Below are positions 35,431 through 46,901 of a stretch of 64,000 nt of DNA, piece by piece. The notes under the pieces were generated by a model, which saw nothing but the letters and a program-made list of their open reading frames with translations, made no database searches and was not told the origin of the DNA. Position 1 is the first letter of the stretch. Every line of letters starts with the position of its first letter. Source of the stretch: Pyxicephalus adspersus (Eukaryota; Chordata; Amphibia; Anura; Pyxicephalidae); NCBI RefSeq assembly GCF_032062135.1, contig NC_092860.1, positions 69,902,342-69,966,341 on the forward strand. Direction: 5' to 3'. The position numbers were made by a program, and so were the translations under genes.

Positions 35431-36785
35431 CATTTCATTAGTACAATATACATTAGGTAATAATTATAAGTAGTATATTAGTAGAATTATTTTTACGTTC
35501 AATGTAATTTACAGTCTCTTATATTCATAGTCACCATTTATTACAGTTAACCATCATGTATCCTTACTATTCATGTTGTTGTTACAATTCATTAATCCAT
35601 ATTAAACTATAATGTAAGTTTACTATAGTGTACTTTATAATTTATTCTACATTACTTCTCTTTTAATCTATTGCAATTATATGCTAGAATACAGATAAAA
35701 AAATTCTTTGAAGTCATGAATGATGATGACATATACGTTTCAATATATGCACATCCAGGGACTATCCCAGCTATAAACTATATGTGCCTCCATATAAAAA
35801 ATGCTCTCTCACCAGAAGTAGATGACTGTAAAACAAACCATCAGTCTAACATGCCTTTGGCAAACATCAGCAATGGGAACCTTTTAGAGAGATTTATAAA
35901 CTTACATACTGTATGTCCCCCAAGTAGCATGGCATACTGATTATCCTAACTGTCTTTTCTTTCCATGTCTAGGCCCATTGGACATATCAATAGAACATTT
36001 CAAAGCAAGATTCTTGGTGAAAGCAATGGAAAGCATAAAATGGTAAAGCACATGACTGCATATGATCAGTAATTCATTCTCAATAAGTTTAGGTAAGATA
36101 ATGGAGTATAGGTACAAAGCTAAATCTATGAGCTTCTTTATTTTGGTCATTGTATAACTGTTAATAATAATGTGAAAATAGGTGGTTGATTTGTTGAGGG
36201 ATAGAAGTAGTGCTTTCTACTGTGGCATACAAAGAATATATATTGGTAGTCTTATATTGGAGATGGAATACTCAATTTATTGCCTTGTTTATGATATTGT
36301 AAGTCTATATTTAATATTGCTTATCTCTATCAAACCATCTGTCAAATTGCCTCACTTTGCTTTATGCCATTAGTAAGTATCTGTTTTTTTATAAGCCAAA
36401 AGAAACCTTTTTTTCTGCGCAAGAACACCTTCCCATTTCCTAAAAAATGGCTGGTACCTGCATATTCCTATTGTGTAGACTTTAAGGCTTGTTGAAAATT
36501 AGAGCCAATTATAAACAGAGGCGAGGAGCCTTCAGAGCCTAGTATTGCTCTTAGGTATAGAGCCATAAATAAAAAGAGGTAATTGGTGCAGGATCAGAAA
36601 TGACAGTATGATGTTTTCCATCTATACGTGTCTGTACTGTCTTTTAAGTGAGTACCTTTGCCTCCAAACATCATTTACGTGCATGGGACTTATAGATGTG
36701 TTTGTATGTATAAAAAATTAGACACTAGGTAACCTACAAATACATAAAAAACAACCAATAATATGCATAACTTTATTATTTATAT
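35431..36785. other. Intergenic, no recognised element
   Basis: AT-rich. An 89-codon plus-strand frame at 35671-35940 has no recognisable domain. No gene is claimed. Confidence 0.35.
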
Positions 36786-36789
36786 TAAT

Positions 36790-38850
36790 AATAATAAACA
36801 GTATTTATATAGCGCCAACATATTACAGTGCTGTACATTAAATAGGGGTTGCAAATGACAGACAGATACAGACAGTGACACAGGGGGACAGGACCCTGCC
36901 CAAAAGAACTTACAAACTAAGAGGTGGGGAAGCAGCATACAATAGGAGGGGGGACATGGATTGGTGGTGAGTAGTGAGAGATTTAGAAGACAGAAGAAGA
37001 TGGTTAGGCAAGTTTGAAAAGATGGGTTTCAAGTGCTCTCTAAAAGGAGCAGAAGGAAGGAGTAAGCCAAATGGGATCTGCAAGATCATGCCATTGAGCC
37101 GGGGCAGCTCTAAAAAAGTCTTGAAGCTGTGCGTGTGACGAGGTTATGAGAGGAAGTCATTAGTAGGTCATTGGAGGAGCAAATGAGTGGATAGATGGTT
37201 ATTTTCTATCAGAAAAGTCAGAAGGGTAAGTGGGACAAGAACTATGGAGAGATTTAAAGGCAAATCACAGGAGCTTTAAAAAAATTAAGAGAACTACAAA
37301 GAGAGGCAGCAGAAGAGGGATGGATAAGTCTGGCTGCAGCATTCAGAATAGATTGTAGTGGAGAGAGTTGGGTTAGTGGAAGACCTGAGAAGAGGATATT
37401 ACAGTAGTCCTGACAAAAGATAAGAGTGTTTATAAAAAGTTTGGTGGTCTCTGGGGACAGGTGGGGGCGGATTTTGGAAATGTTACGCAGGTGAGAATGG
37501 AAAAACCTGGAAATGTTCTGAAAATGGGGTGAAGAAGAGGGCAGACTTGAAGGTGACGCCGCCTGTGGGAAGGGACACATAGCAGTCTTTTTAAGAGTTA
37601 GGCCGACAGGCAGGATGACACCTTACCTAGGACTGAGGGAGACAAGTCAGGGGCAGAAAGGTAGATTTGAGTGTCATCATCATACAGAAGGTACTGTAAA
37701 CCAAAGGAGGATATGAGACTACCCGAGTGAAGACGTGTACAGAGAAATGAAAAATGATCCAAGAACTGACCCTTGTGGAACACCAACAGGGAGGAGCATA
37801 GAAGAGGAGGAATTGCTATTGAAAGGAGCGGTCTGACAGGCAGCAAGCAAACCAAGAGTGAGCAGTGTCACTGATACCAATGGAGTTCATGATTTGGATT
37901 AGAAGGGGGTGGTCAACAGTGTCAAAAGCAGAGGAAAGATCAAGGAGAAGGAGGGAAAAGTTGTCTTGTGACTTGGCTCTGAGAAGGTCACTGGCCGCTT
38001 TAGTGTTTCAGTGGAATGGGCAGCTGGAAAGCCAGACTGGAGCAGATTGGGAAGTGAATTGGTGTCCAGGCGCTCAAAAAGTTTGGAATGTTATGGGAGA
38101 AGGGAGATAGGTCGGTAGCTAGAAGGTAGGGAGGGGTCTAGTGAGGGTTTCCTCAGGATAGGGAGAATAATGGCATGTTTGAAAGTGGAGAGTATATACC
38201 AGCAGGAAAGAAAAGGTTTAATAGTTTGGTTAGTGCGGGGACCAACGTGGAGGAATAGGCACAGAGTAGATTAGAGGTAATGGGGTCAAAAGGAGAGGTA
38301 GTAGATGGAGATGATGAGCGAAGAGAGGAGACTTCATCCATAGTAACAGAGCTGAGGGAAGTTAGAGATGATATACAGGTGGAAGGGGTTGATATGGTTG
38401 AAGTGGCACGATGAGCAGAGACATCATGATTTTGACAATTTTATCTCTAGTAGATGGTTATGTCTTAGGCAGAGAAAGTAGTTGTGGCAGGAGCAGGTGT
38501 GGGGTTTAGGAGGGAGAAGAGGCTGCAAGGGTTGGAAGCTTGAGAGGGTATGACAGTGGAAAAATAATTTTGCTTGGCAATAGTGAGTTCAGTGTTAAGG
38601 TTTTGTAGCTTGGCTTTGTAGTCCATGAAGTCAGACCTGGGACCAGATTTCACAGTTTGTAAAATACCAGGTCTAGTGTGTGTGTCCAGCGATATGTGTG
38701 GGGACATTTATGTTCTGTGTAAAGTTACAGGAGGAGGTAATGGAGAACAGTTTGGCTGAGGAGGGATGGCTGAGGTTGTCCACTGCAACAATAAAGTCAC
38801 CAAGGATGGTGGGCAGGTCATGGCATTTCAGTGCATTATAAAACATTAAA
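36790..38850 (-). mobile_element. L2-clade LINE on the minus strand (endonuclease end, RT, 3' tail)
   Basis: From high to low coordinates: endonuclease end LGDFIVAVDNLSHPSSAKLF, then TKLLNLFFPAGIYSP, YLLATDLSPS and FHKGQFLDHF. The RT motif C region reads YDDDTQIYLSAPDLSPSV, a mutated YADD. RNISKIRPHLSPETTKLF, DYCNILFSG and LQSILNAAARLIHPSS follow. The 3' end has TTTATATAGCGCCAACATAT (minus complement of the element end) and an ATTATT-type tail near 36785. Stops are frequent. Confidence 0.8.
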
Positions 38851-39334
38851 CAAAATAAATAAAATTTATATATAAAATACTTTAGTGTATGAATTGTCAA
38901 AGTGTTATATCTAAATGTAATCCTATCTTTCAAGAAGGGGACACATCAAGTACTTCCTCAAACTTTTAACACATGACACAATTTATTGAATTATTAAAAG
39001 AAGATTATACTTATATTTTACATCCATTCTGCTTCCTCAGAAATGAAAAGACCGTCATCAAATATGAATTGGTATAATGCACACGTTAAAATGAATTACC
39101 TTATGAGAAGTGTAGAGATATTCTACCATATGTCAGGAAATTTCAGTGAAATACATAGGGGAATAATGTATAAATAGAGCCCATAGCCCAACTTGTAAAA
39201 CTTGATTGTTAACTGTTTGAAAATGCCATAATCATCAGAAATATGTCTGGTAACAGAAGTAGTTCTTTTTAAGAGTTAGAAACATGTCAAGGGGACATTT
39301 GGAATTTGAGGGAAGGAAAATGATGTTGGGTTTT

Positions 39335-39380
39335 ATCCAGGTATTATGTTGGTGCTATATAAATACTGTTTATTATTAAA
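39335..39380 (+). repeat. L2-type 3' tail scrap
   Basis: TTGGTGCTATATAAATACTG followed by TTTATTATTA is the typical 3' end of the L2-type elements above, in plus orientation. Confidence 0.6.
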
Positions 39381-39399
39381 AATAATCTCCCCTCATCCA

Positions 39400-40180
39400 G
39401 CACATAAGGAAGCATCAGCAAACAGTGTGTCCAACAAATCGTTCCTTGTTCTTCTCATCCGTCATCTCTTGGATAAATAGACAAATGAAATATTGCTGCT
39501 ATGTCTCTTATGCTACAGAATTTGTGCTACAGATGTACCAGAAGGCCTGTCTTCATCTCTTCTGCAGAGTCCTCCTTCCTCTCAATCTTGTAGTTGTCGA
39601 TAATCCTTTAAAGAACATCTGGTCAAAAAACAGAAGTACACTCCCAGCCAACTTCTGGCAGGCCAACTGAACACACTGCAACCAAGCTTTTGTTGGTACA
39701 GTTGCTGCCACACAATAGAAGCCAGCTCTTTTAAAGATCTTGTGGTGTGTGGTCAGCCCAATTAGAAGATACCATGAACCAAAATTTTGCAATCCTTGCC
39801 ATCCCTGCACTCTATGAACATGTAGCCTGTAATGTGTTCAAATACTTGAAATTTGCACCATTCCATGGTGTCCATGCAATGGCAGATACCAGAGGCAGGA
39901 GCAGTCCTTCATGGCCAATGAGACTAATATTGCGCTTACACTGCATCTGGGAAACATGCACTTTTCCTGCTACTGTTCCTCATGTGCTAAATCTGGTGGT
40001 AAACAAATTTCCTAAGTGCTACCCCAGTTTGAAAGATGTCTTAGCCTTGGACAAAAAAGTGTGTGCCCACCTTTGTCAGCTGGAAAAACAGAAGTTATCA
40101 ATAATGTAATCCCTCTCATTTTCATGTTAGAAGCCAGGCTGGATTTAATGCAGAATGTAGAAGAGAAGGAAGAATCTCAT
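39400..40180 (+). mobile_element. Probable hAT-type transposase remnant
   Basis: The plus-strand frame at 39747-40109 contains FPATVPHVLNLVVNKFPKCY and LKDVLALDKKVCAHL, reminiscent of the CxAHxLNLVV..F region and following helix of hAT/ZBED transposases. The key Cys-Ala-His has decayed. A following frame has VIPLIFMLEARLDLM. A diverged relative appears at 42040-42410. Family assignment rests on this short pattern only. Confidence 0.4.
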
Positions 40181-40234
40181 CCCTTGTTTTACAACAGTAG
40201 AGGTACTAGTTGGGAGTGGAACATTATTCTTTTT

Positions 40235-41480
40235 TTCTTCAATAAAAAAAACTTTTTTTATCCATATTTTTATTGAGTTTCACCATTGCATGTGGATACA
40301 ATTATAAAGCATCATCAAGGGATGTTTCAGAAGTAGTAGGCCTCAATCCATTCCATTTTGAAAAAGTGCTGGAGCTTAGCTGACATAGCTGGATTGATGG
40401 GGAGGTAGTGGATAACCAGCAATGTAGTATGGACTTCCTGCCTACTGCCGACAGAAGTAATAACAGGCGTTTGGCACCACAGGAGTATCAGAAGCCATTT
40501 CTGCCAACCATACCAATTATTGCCTATTTAGGGAGAAAGGCAAGTAGCCAACTAGTTGTGTCTAAATGTAATGGGCGACTTTCTCGTCATCCCCAAAAGC
40601 ACTTAATTGTTTAAAGCGACCACTAGAGTCAGACAGGCCCATGTGGAGTGCTACTAATGGAGAAATATATGCTTTATAGAATAATTTACAGAACAAGGTA
40701 TTGTACCAAAGGCACTGATTTTCAGGATATTTCCATCAAAATTAAAGCAGCTACCAAGGGAAAATGTTTCCACCAACCCATTAGGCCTGAGATTGATTTA
40801 TTGTAGTCCAAATCATTTTTGAGTAAGCAATAGAATTTAGAGGCTGCCTTGGAAGGGAAGGGGGGATTCAACAGCATGGTATCTAGGGGGTTAACAAAGT
40901 ATCAGCAATTGTGGCGCTTTAGTCAGTCACTGGAAAAACCCAAAGAGAATATGCAAGGTCTTCGGGTATTCCTGTTGAATTGCTGCTGGGGAAAGGGGTT
41001 TACTTGTCGTTGGGTTCAGCATAGAGCATATAGAAGTCAAACCCATGCGTTCCCAGGTGTGAAAGATAGGAGAAGTGAAACTAGGGGTGAAGTAAGGATT
41101 GCCTCATATTTAGAGAAATAGCGAGGTGTGGGCGTTAGGTAGTGCCTGGCTATGAAGGGCGTGCCAGAGATGCCGTTTCAAGAACAGGAGTGGGTTTTGT
41201 TGGATTGAATCTGGTAAGAGCTTTATGTGGAGATGAAGAGCAAAGATGGGGTGTAGGGGGGCCCTAATGCAGTATCGACATTGAGGTTGAACTCCCAAGA
41301 GCTCCCAATGTGCATGCACAAGGTAGAAAGAGGCAGAATCCTCCCTGCCAAGTTTCGCCCCCTGTTGACTGTCTGGCTCATTAATCATCTCAGTCACACT
41401 AGGAAGATGAAACCAGTAACCTTGATTCATTACCCCAGAACCACAAAACCTCTGCTTCCTCCACAACACTCAAAACCACA
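40235..41480 (-). mobile_element. L1/Tx1-like LINE C-terminus and 3' end on the minus strand
   Basis: Minus-strand frame 41469-41110 reads YWFHLPSVTEMINEPDSQQG and SASFYLVHAHWELLGVQPQC, like the region after the RT of L1/Tx1 ORF2. The plus-strand TTCAATAAAAAAAAC near 40240 lies at its outer 3' boundary. The 136-codon plus-strand frame at 41281-41691 is mostly its antisense. Confidence 0.55.
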
Positions 41481-42035
41481 CTCTCTGAGAGCACGGGTTC
41501 TTAATTGCCTCTTTTTTGTTTTTAGACAGTATTCATGTCTTTCAGGAAATAAAAAAAAAAAAACAACTATCTGTGGATCAGAGGAAACAGGAGTTGCAGT
41601 AGTACAGGAGCCCTGTGATAACATACATAAATTAATTCAGAGAAGTGTGGAAGATGAGAGCATTGCTAGTGACACAATACTTATTTACTGATTTAGTTGT
41701 GGTAGTACTGGTAATGTAGTGAAAACTGCAGGTAGGCATATGGCACTCTTTTGTCATATTCTTAGTCAAGGTCAGACAACAATGATGATGTTCTGCTAGA
41801 GAACACATGTGAACTGGTGAGAGTGAGGTGAGTGATATTAAAAAAGTTTTTTTTAAAGGCACAGATTCTCATAAAGTTTGCACGTCTTTGCCTGTCAAAA
41901 CTGCAGATACCTCTGAGTCTATCAGAGCACTGAGGGCTTCTAATTTTGGACGTTTACTTTATCCGGTATGCCCTGTATGGACATTTTTTGTCTGCGTCTG
42001 TATATTTTAGGATATGGGCAACCAGGTACCTTTTC
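41481..42035. other. Intergenic, unassigned
   Basis: Contains a poly-A run (41550) and AT-rich DNA. Open frames at 41828-42153 lack family signatures. Confidence 0.3.
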
Positions 42036-42500
42036 AACATCTTTTCTAATCCAGCACACAAAGCATCAGCTGCTGACCTCGGAGAAACACTGTGCCCCAC
42101 AAACTCTAGCTTATCCTTCTCATCCTCCATCCAATTCTCAAAAAGTTAAATGAAAATAATTTATTAGTGCTGCTACTCATAATGGTTGTTAATGCTGCTG
42201 TTGAACATGGGGGTCAATTATCAGGGCAGGAATTCAGTGCCACCACTGTACAGAAAAGGGCATCTGTGCCTCTCCTACAGATTCAATTTTTCCCCTCCTC
42301 TTTTAATTTTGTAGTCACCAGACCTACATTAAAAATGTTTGGCCAGGATTTAAAAGTACTTTCCCAGCTATCTTCTGTTGTGCCCGCCTTACAAGGTTAC
42401 TGATGGTATAGTCTCTACTGTACAAGTTGTGCTGCTTTAAACGTATCCAGCATGCTTAGCCCATGAATTTTACCAAGCCAATTTTTAAACCATGTCCACA
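42036..42500 (+). mobile_element. Diverged relative of the hAT-like debris at 39400
   Basis: Shares with 39400-39670 the order CCAGCACA.AA..AAGCATCAGC, a CTTCTCATCC segment, TCC.CCTCT..TTTGTAGT and a CCCAGC.A.CTTCTG segment in the same orientation. Both look like old copies of one element. Too decayed for a family call. Confidence 0.35.
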
Positions 42501-43720
42501 TGATGAGAGCTGCTATTACCAAGTATAATATGGTAGGAGGATGAACTCTAGGGCTGACTCAAGACACAGAAAAGTTGTTCCACTTCTCAATACAGCATGT
42601 GTATGCTTAGATACTACAAATTGTGCACTTCGTGTTCTAAATTACAACAAATGCAATAGTAAATAGCAATAATTTGAAGAGACAGTGACAGCATAATGTT
42701 GATGTCAAACATAGAGAACTGCTGGATAGGCAACACTCTTAGAGCTGCTATTTGAACAAACATGGTGCAGCCACCTTAGTTTCTTGTAAGGTGTATAACC
42801 GTGCCTCATCTTATTAGCAAAAATACCACATTGGTCTTCAAACCCATTGGTCTCAGGGGAACACTTCCAGACAAATTGATGGGGCTAAAAAATTTAAAAT
42901 TTGTCAGGAATTGTCAAAGTATGCTATCCACCCTCAAGTGATGTCGAAGGCAGGTGGAACTGTTGCTCCTAAATGAACTATGCTGTCTGCTACCAGTGTT
43001 TAATAATTATTAATTGACTTGTCCCAGCCACCTGTACTGATGCCAAGCAATGACTGCACCACCAGCAGTTGGTAAGGTGAACCAAACATAAAAAAATTTG
43101 ATAAAAATTGTTAGTGACTTGTAATTAAACATTGATTTTGAGAAAACCAGTTTATTATATTAGCAACAATGAAAGAAAAAAACTATTTGTGATAATTGAA
43201 AAAGGGAAATTTTAGCTTTTTTATTGCTGTAAAACACTGGCAATTTTTTCTCATTGTGGTGTGCCTTTTTTCAACGTTATCTGGTCATAAAAGTAGATTC
43301 AGACCAGTTCCATGCTGTGCAAAAACAATGGGATAAACTATGTTTTACAATTGTATACAATTAAAGGATGCAGCTGCACAAGGGCAATTTTTTTTTTAAT
43401 TGTGACACAAAAAATTGCAAATTATTCCTATTTCTTTTTTACACCAAAAATAGGCATTTAATTATTTTCTAATTGTGATTTCAGATGAGATTCAGCCGAT
43501 CACAAAATATTACAGTTTTGACGACCTCAAGTTAGCTTAGTGCCTGAATTGAAACCTGTGTAAGTTTGTGCATCTCTGGGACTAGTCTTTATGCTATTTC
43601 ATGAGTCAAGTGTCACACCTAACTCCTCCTTGCTAAAGTGCCAAATCCTCTGTTCTGCATTTGTGTCCATCATGTTCTTTGATTAACACAGCACTGCCAC
43701 ACAGTAGAGTCAAGTGACCT
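42501..43720. other. Intergenic, no recognised element
   Basis: No gene seen. The minus-strand complement includes AATAAA motifs (from TTTATT near 43150 and 43217) that could serve a long TICAM1 3' UTR, but nothing ties them to it. Confidence 0.3.
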
Positions 43721-43724
43721 GACT

Positions 43725-43955
43725 TGTTTTCTAGTTAAAAGCGGAGGGTAAAGTTCTGCTTTCAAAATTTGCAATTAATCAAGACTTTTATTGCAGACAG
43801 GACATGTCCCTTCTGCAATAAAAAAAGGCTGAGATGTGCAGCGTAACAAACGAATGCATTTAAAAAATTTCAGTCAGGCAGATAAGGTTTTTTACGGCAG
43901 GAGGAACTTCACCTGTCCCATATTTAGGATTTAGTTCTGCTTTCATGAACACGTA
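43725..43955. repeat. Dispersed repeat, family B (TATTGCAGA palindrome core)
   Basis: Contains TTTATTGCAGACAGGACATG then TCCCTTCTGCAATAAA, an inverted repeat around the centre. It is flanked by GGGTAAAGTTCTGCTTTCA on one side and TTTAGTTCTGCTTTC on the other. The same palindrome with TATTGCAGAAGAGACATTGC and TTTCTGCAATA is at 63760-63810, followed by TTTAAAGTGGGACTTTACTT. Confidence 0.65.
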
Positions 43956-44355
43956 TGCACAGCTGGATGACTTCCTTAATTAATTCTTCAAAGTTCCACT
44001 GTACAAGGGGTCGGCTATTTATAAGACAGGTTACATCTTAATCCAGTTGAATACTGACTGACAGGGCAATGACTTTTACACATGGAGTGGCTTAAATGCT
44101 CACCATAGTACATTCAGGTGAAGGCTTCCCTTTTGTTTTCCTCAATTTAAAAGATGTCTCTCTCATTTACTGTCATAACCCAGGGTGTCATAGGAGCAGA
44201 AACTGAGGGCTGTTTTTTTTTGTGCCAGTGGCATACACTAGCAAATTTGCCCTGGTGTCACAGAAAGAATGTGAGGGAAAACAAATGTAATTTTTGAACT
44301 TACAGAACTAGAAAAAAAACACATTATTCCAAAAGTAATTTTGTTTTTGACATTT
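43956..44355 (-). other. Probable TICAM1 3' UTR and intergenic DNA
   Basis: Sequence downstream of the TICAM1 stop on the minus strand. No canonical AATAAA was found in the first few hundred bases, so the end of the transcript cannot be set. Confidence 0.35.
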
Positions 44356-45678
44356 TTAATTTGGGCCGTCATTCTCAAAACCTTGATAATTGTTTGTATC
44401 ACAATCCATTTGTTGCCCATTAGGTGAAAACTGAACGTTCATGCTGTTTTGATTTCCTATCTGCACATTTTCAACATTGCTGATATGAATAATTGGGGTC
44501 TGTCCATGACAAACAGTGAGTGGAGGTTGGGTCTGTTGTGGCAACATATTGGTATCAGCCATAGGCCATTGTAGGGTAATATTTTGCTGCTGTTGAAAAC
44601 AAAGAAAATCTGTAGTACTTTGCATTCCTTGTCTCCAGCGCTCAAATTGATCTCTAATCACATTTTGCTTAAATGTCCTACGCACTTTATCTTTAAAGAC
44701 AGGGGAGTTCTCATCCAAGGGAAGCAGAGATTTTATCCACAATGGAATCTTGCCATCTGGTTTCTTTGAGCAAGGATAAAAAGGAATAACACTCCCCATT
44801 TTATGAGCATTTTCTATAGAGTTCATCATTGCTGTAGTACTCTGGAAGCCACCCCATGTGGTTTGCAAAAAAGCATTAGTGAGCAGAAGTATAATATAGG
44901 CACTGTTTTCCACTGCATTTTCAAGACACGTTAGAGGACTAACTCCTGGAGTCTCAAATCCCTCACAGAAAGTTGTACCTTTCCCAACACCAAGGAGTTC
45001 TAAAACATTACAAACCCTGCTAGCAATTACCTGGTCTTCAGGTGCATGAAAAATTACAAAACTGAAAAACTGTTGTGAAGTAATAGAAGAATAAACAGGT
45101 ATACTTGGAGGCTTAGAAATCGAAGATACAGTGTGCTCAGGCACAAGATTGCATGAGGAATCCGATGTTGTCTCAGACAAGGGATTGACTTTATTAGTTA
45201 CATCAGGTGAAAATGTATGCACTAAATCTGGAAGATTTAAATTGGCTGGATCAGGCACCGTTTGAGAACTATACAGAGATATTTGTTCACTGACATTTTT
45301 GTCTACTGAAACTGGCTTCTCAATTTTTTCACTTGCCGAGCACAGAGGACCAGAAAGTTGTTGAATTTTCTCTTGATTGATGGTACATGAATTGGTAGGG
45401 TTTTCTGGAAAAACAACATGTTTGCACTGTGACCTTTCATTACAAATTATACTAGTTGTACAAGGAGTCTGGATACTTGTACAAAGGCTTTGCTTCTTGA
45501 TTGAGTCTTGCAAAAGGGTCCTGGTAGGTGACTGGCTAATTTCTAAGGAATTGGATATGAGAGACAAAGAATCGTTTGTCTGTCTTAGTATGGAAACCTC
45601 TGGACTGTGTAGACCTGATCGCAAAGTATGTGGGCCATCATCAAGATCTGTGTTTGAGTGATTTCTCAACATCTTCAT
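44356..45678 (-). CDS. ticam1: TICAM1 (TRIF), TLR3/TLR4 adaptor lacking the N-terminal domain
   Basis: TRIF is the cytoplasmic adaptor that links TLR3 and endosomal TLR4 to IRF3, NF-kB and RIP kinases. This intact 440-codon frame shows three of its functional parts. The pLxIS motif (SNSLEISQSPT, Leu45-Ser48) recruits IRF3. The TIR domain covers about 203-355 and includes FVIFHAPEDQVIASRV, an FCEGFETPG BB loop with Pro244 and YIILLLTNAF. The C-terminal RHIM is at about 395-415, with core VQIG at 405-408. The region before the TIR is Ser/Thr-rich and probably disordered, and the TIR-RHIM linker is short (about 40 residues; human about 130). Human TRIF is 712 residues, with a helical domain in its first ~150. 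Here pLxIS sits ~160 residues nearer the start, and a TAA two codons before Met1 (45685-45687) blocks extension, so that domain is absent from this exon. Met3 is an alternative start. A single coding exon matches the mammalian gene. Confidence 0.93.
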   Translation of the reverse strand: MKMLRNHSNTDLDDGPHTLRSGLHSPEVSILRQTNDSLSLISNSLEISQSPTRTLLQDSIKKQSLCTSIQTPCTTSIICNERSQCKHVVFPENPTNSCTINQEKIQQLSGPLCSASEKIEKPVSVDKNVSEQISLYSSQTVPDPANLNLPDLVHTFSPDVTNKVNPLSETTSDSSCNLVPEHTVSSISKPPSIPVYSSITSQQFFSFVIFHAPEDQVIASRVCNVLELLGVGKGTTFCEGFETPGVSPLTCLENAVENSAYIILLLTNAFLQTTWGGFQSTTAMMNSIENAHKMGSVIPFYPCSKKPDGKIPLWIKSLLPLDENSPVFKDKVRRTFKQNVIRDQFERWRQGMQSTTDFLCFQQQQNITLQWPMADTNMLPQQTQPPLTVCHGQTPIIHISNVENVQIGNQNSMNVQFSPNGQQMDCDTNNYQGFENDGPN

Positions 45679-45851
45679 GTACTTTTAATTTATATAGATT
45701 TTCAGTTTCTTTAATCACTTTTCTAGAAATGCATTTGCAAAAATATGTCAGGATCCCAAATGGTAAGCAGAAACAAAGTAGCAGAAACTTGAAATGCACA
45801 CATATATGTCAGCCTAAGCAGGAGATAATTGCTTGAAGACTTGAAAGTACC
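45679..45851 (-). promoter_or_regulatory. ticam1: TICAM1 5' leader with acceptor site and upstream ORF
   Basis: On the minus strand a strong acceptor (TTTTTTTCTTTTTATTTAAC CAG, split here for length) ends at 45852, so the leader exon starts at 45851, consistent with a non-coding first exon further right. The leader has an upstream ORF from ATG at 45803 to TAG at 45723 (26 codons, MCAFQVSATLFLL...). Stops in all three frames separate the acceptor from the main start. The uORF is expected to damp translation, by inference. Confidence 0.55.
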
Positions 45852-46845
45852 CTGGTTAAATAAAAAGAAAAAAATGTAATAAACCAATTAGAACATTAGA
45901 ACATCTAATCATGAAAACTACAAACATACAAAATCATTAACTACTTTTCTAACAAAATAAAAATATAATATTTTCTTTTTGGTGTTATATATAAAAAAGA
46001 CTGGTTACTTGCTTACAAGTGTATGCCATATTTCATTCCGCATTATTTGTAATCTTGTACTGAATGTGTAAGCAAAATATTCCAATTGTTAATTCAACGG
46101 GTTATTATGTATGCACATCCAAAATGCATTCTCACCTTCACTAGTCACCTATTACACACATTATATCAGCCTTGAGCATAAATCATTTTAAAAGTCACTT
46201 CACAAAGATTACAACACAAATTATTACTCTTCAGGTCCATTCAGGCCTTGTACCTTTCTCTTAACTAATTAGTTTCTACAAAATAATAGCTAGGAGAAGC
46301 AAGCTGCAAGTCCAATAATACCTTTCTGTAGTAATACGTGTTCATTTTATATGGTTAAGCGAGTATGATTATTATTAACAACTTCTATTAGTTACCATGT
46401 AGGTACACTGCACAGTTTTGATGACAACTGCATTAAATTCACGGACTATGAGGTTGTTCCCTCTAATCCCAGCAGAGGAGACATGGACATCATACTGTTA
46501 CAGCAAGAAACTAAATAGATTATCCAAATGCAACCATCTATCCTATCTAAACAAAGTAATAAGCTAGAAACCCTTTCTACTTTAATAACCATGACCAGTA
46601 CTATAACCTTCACAACCTGCCCTAACTATATTTTGTCACTGTTATCTGGATTATCCATGTCACCACATGCAACTGCAAATGTCTAACTACTGATTTCAGC
46701 TCTATTCTTCTCTTTATGTTATACTCTAATGCTCCAATCTGTTATTTCAATGATTGTCCAAGGATTGATGTTACCTAAACACTGGAAAAATGTTCCCATG
46801 TTCTTAATTTAGGATATCTATCTCTTTCACTCATATTCCTTTTAT

Positions 46846-46848
<3 letters not shown>
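45852..46848. other. Probable TICAM1 intron, no coding sequence found
   Basis: AT-rich. I looked on the minus strand for a helical N-terminal TRIF exon and found none. No repeat recognised. Confidence 0.4.

Positions 46849-46849
<1 letters not shown>

Positions 46850-46896
<47 letters not shown>
46850..46896. repeat. (TA)n microsatellite beside a Tc1 end
   Basis: About 23 TA units ending exactly where a Tc1 terminal repeat begins (GTTAGGTCC at 46897). Tc1/mariner elements insert at TA. Confidence 0.95.

Positions 46897-46901
<5 letters not shown>

Noticed and set aside
35671..35940. 89-codon open frame with MQLYARIQIKKFFEVMNDDD start
   Set aside because: No domain, no splice or promoter support, and no repeat match. 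Left as unassigned rather than called a gene.
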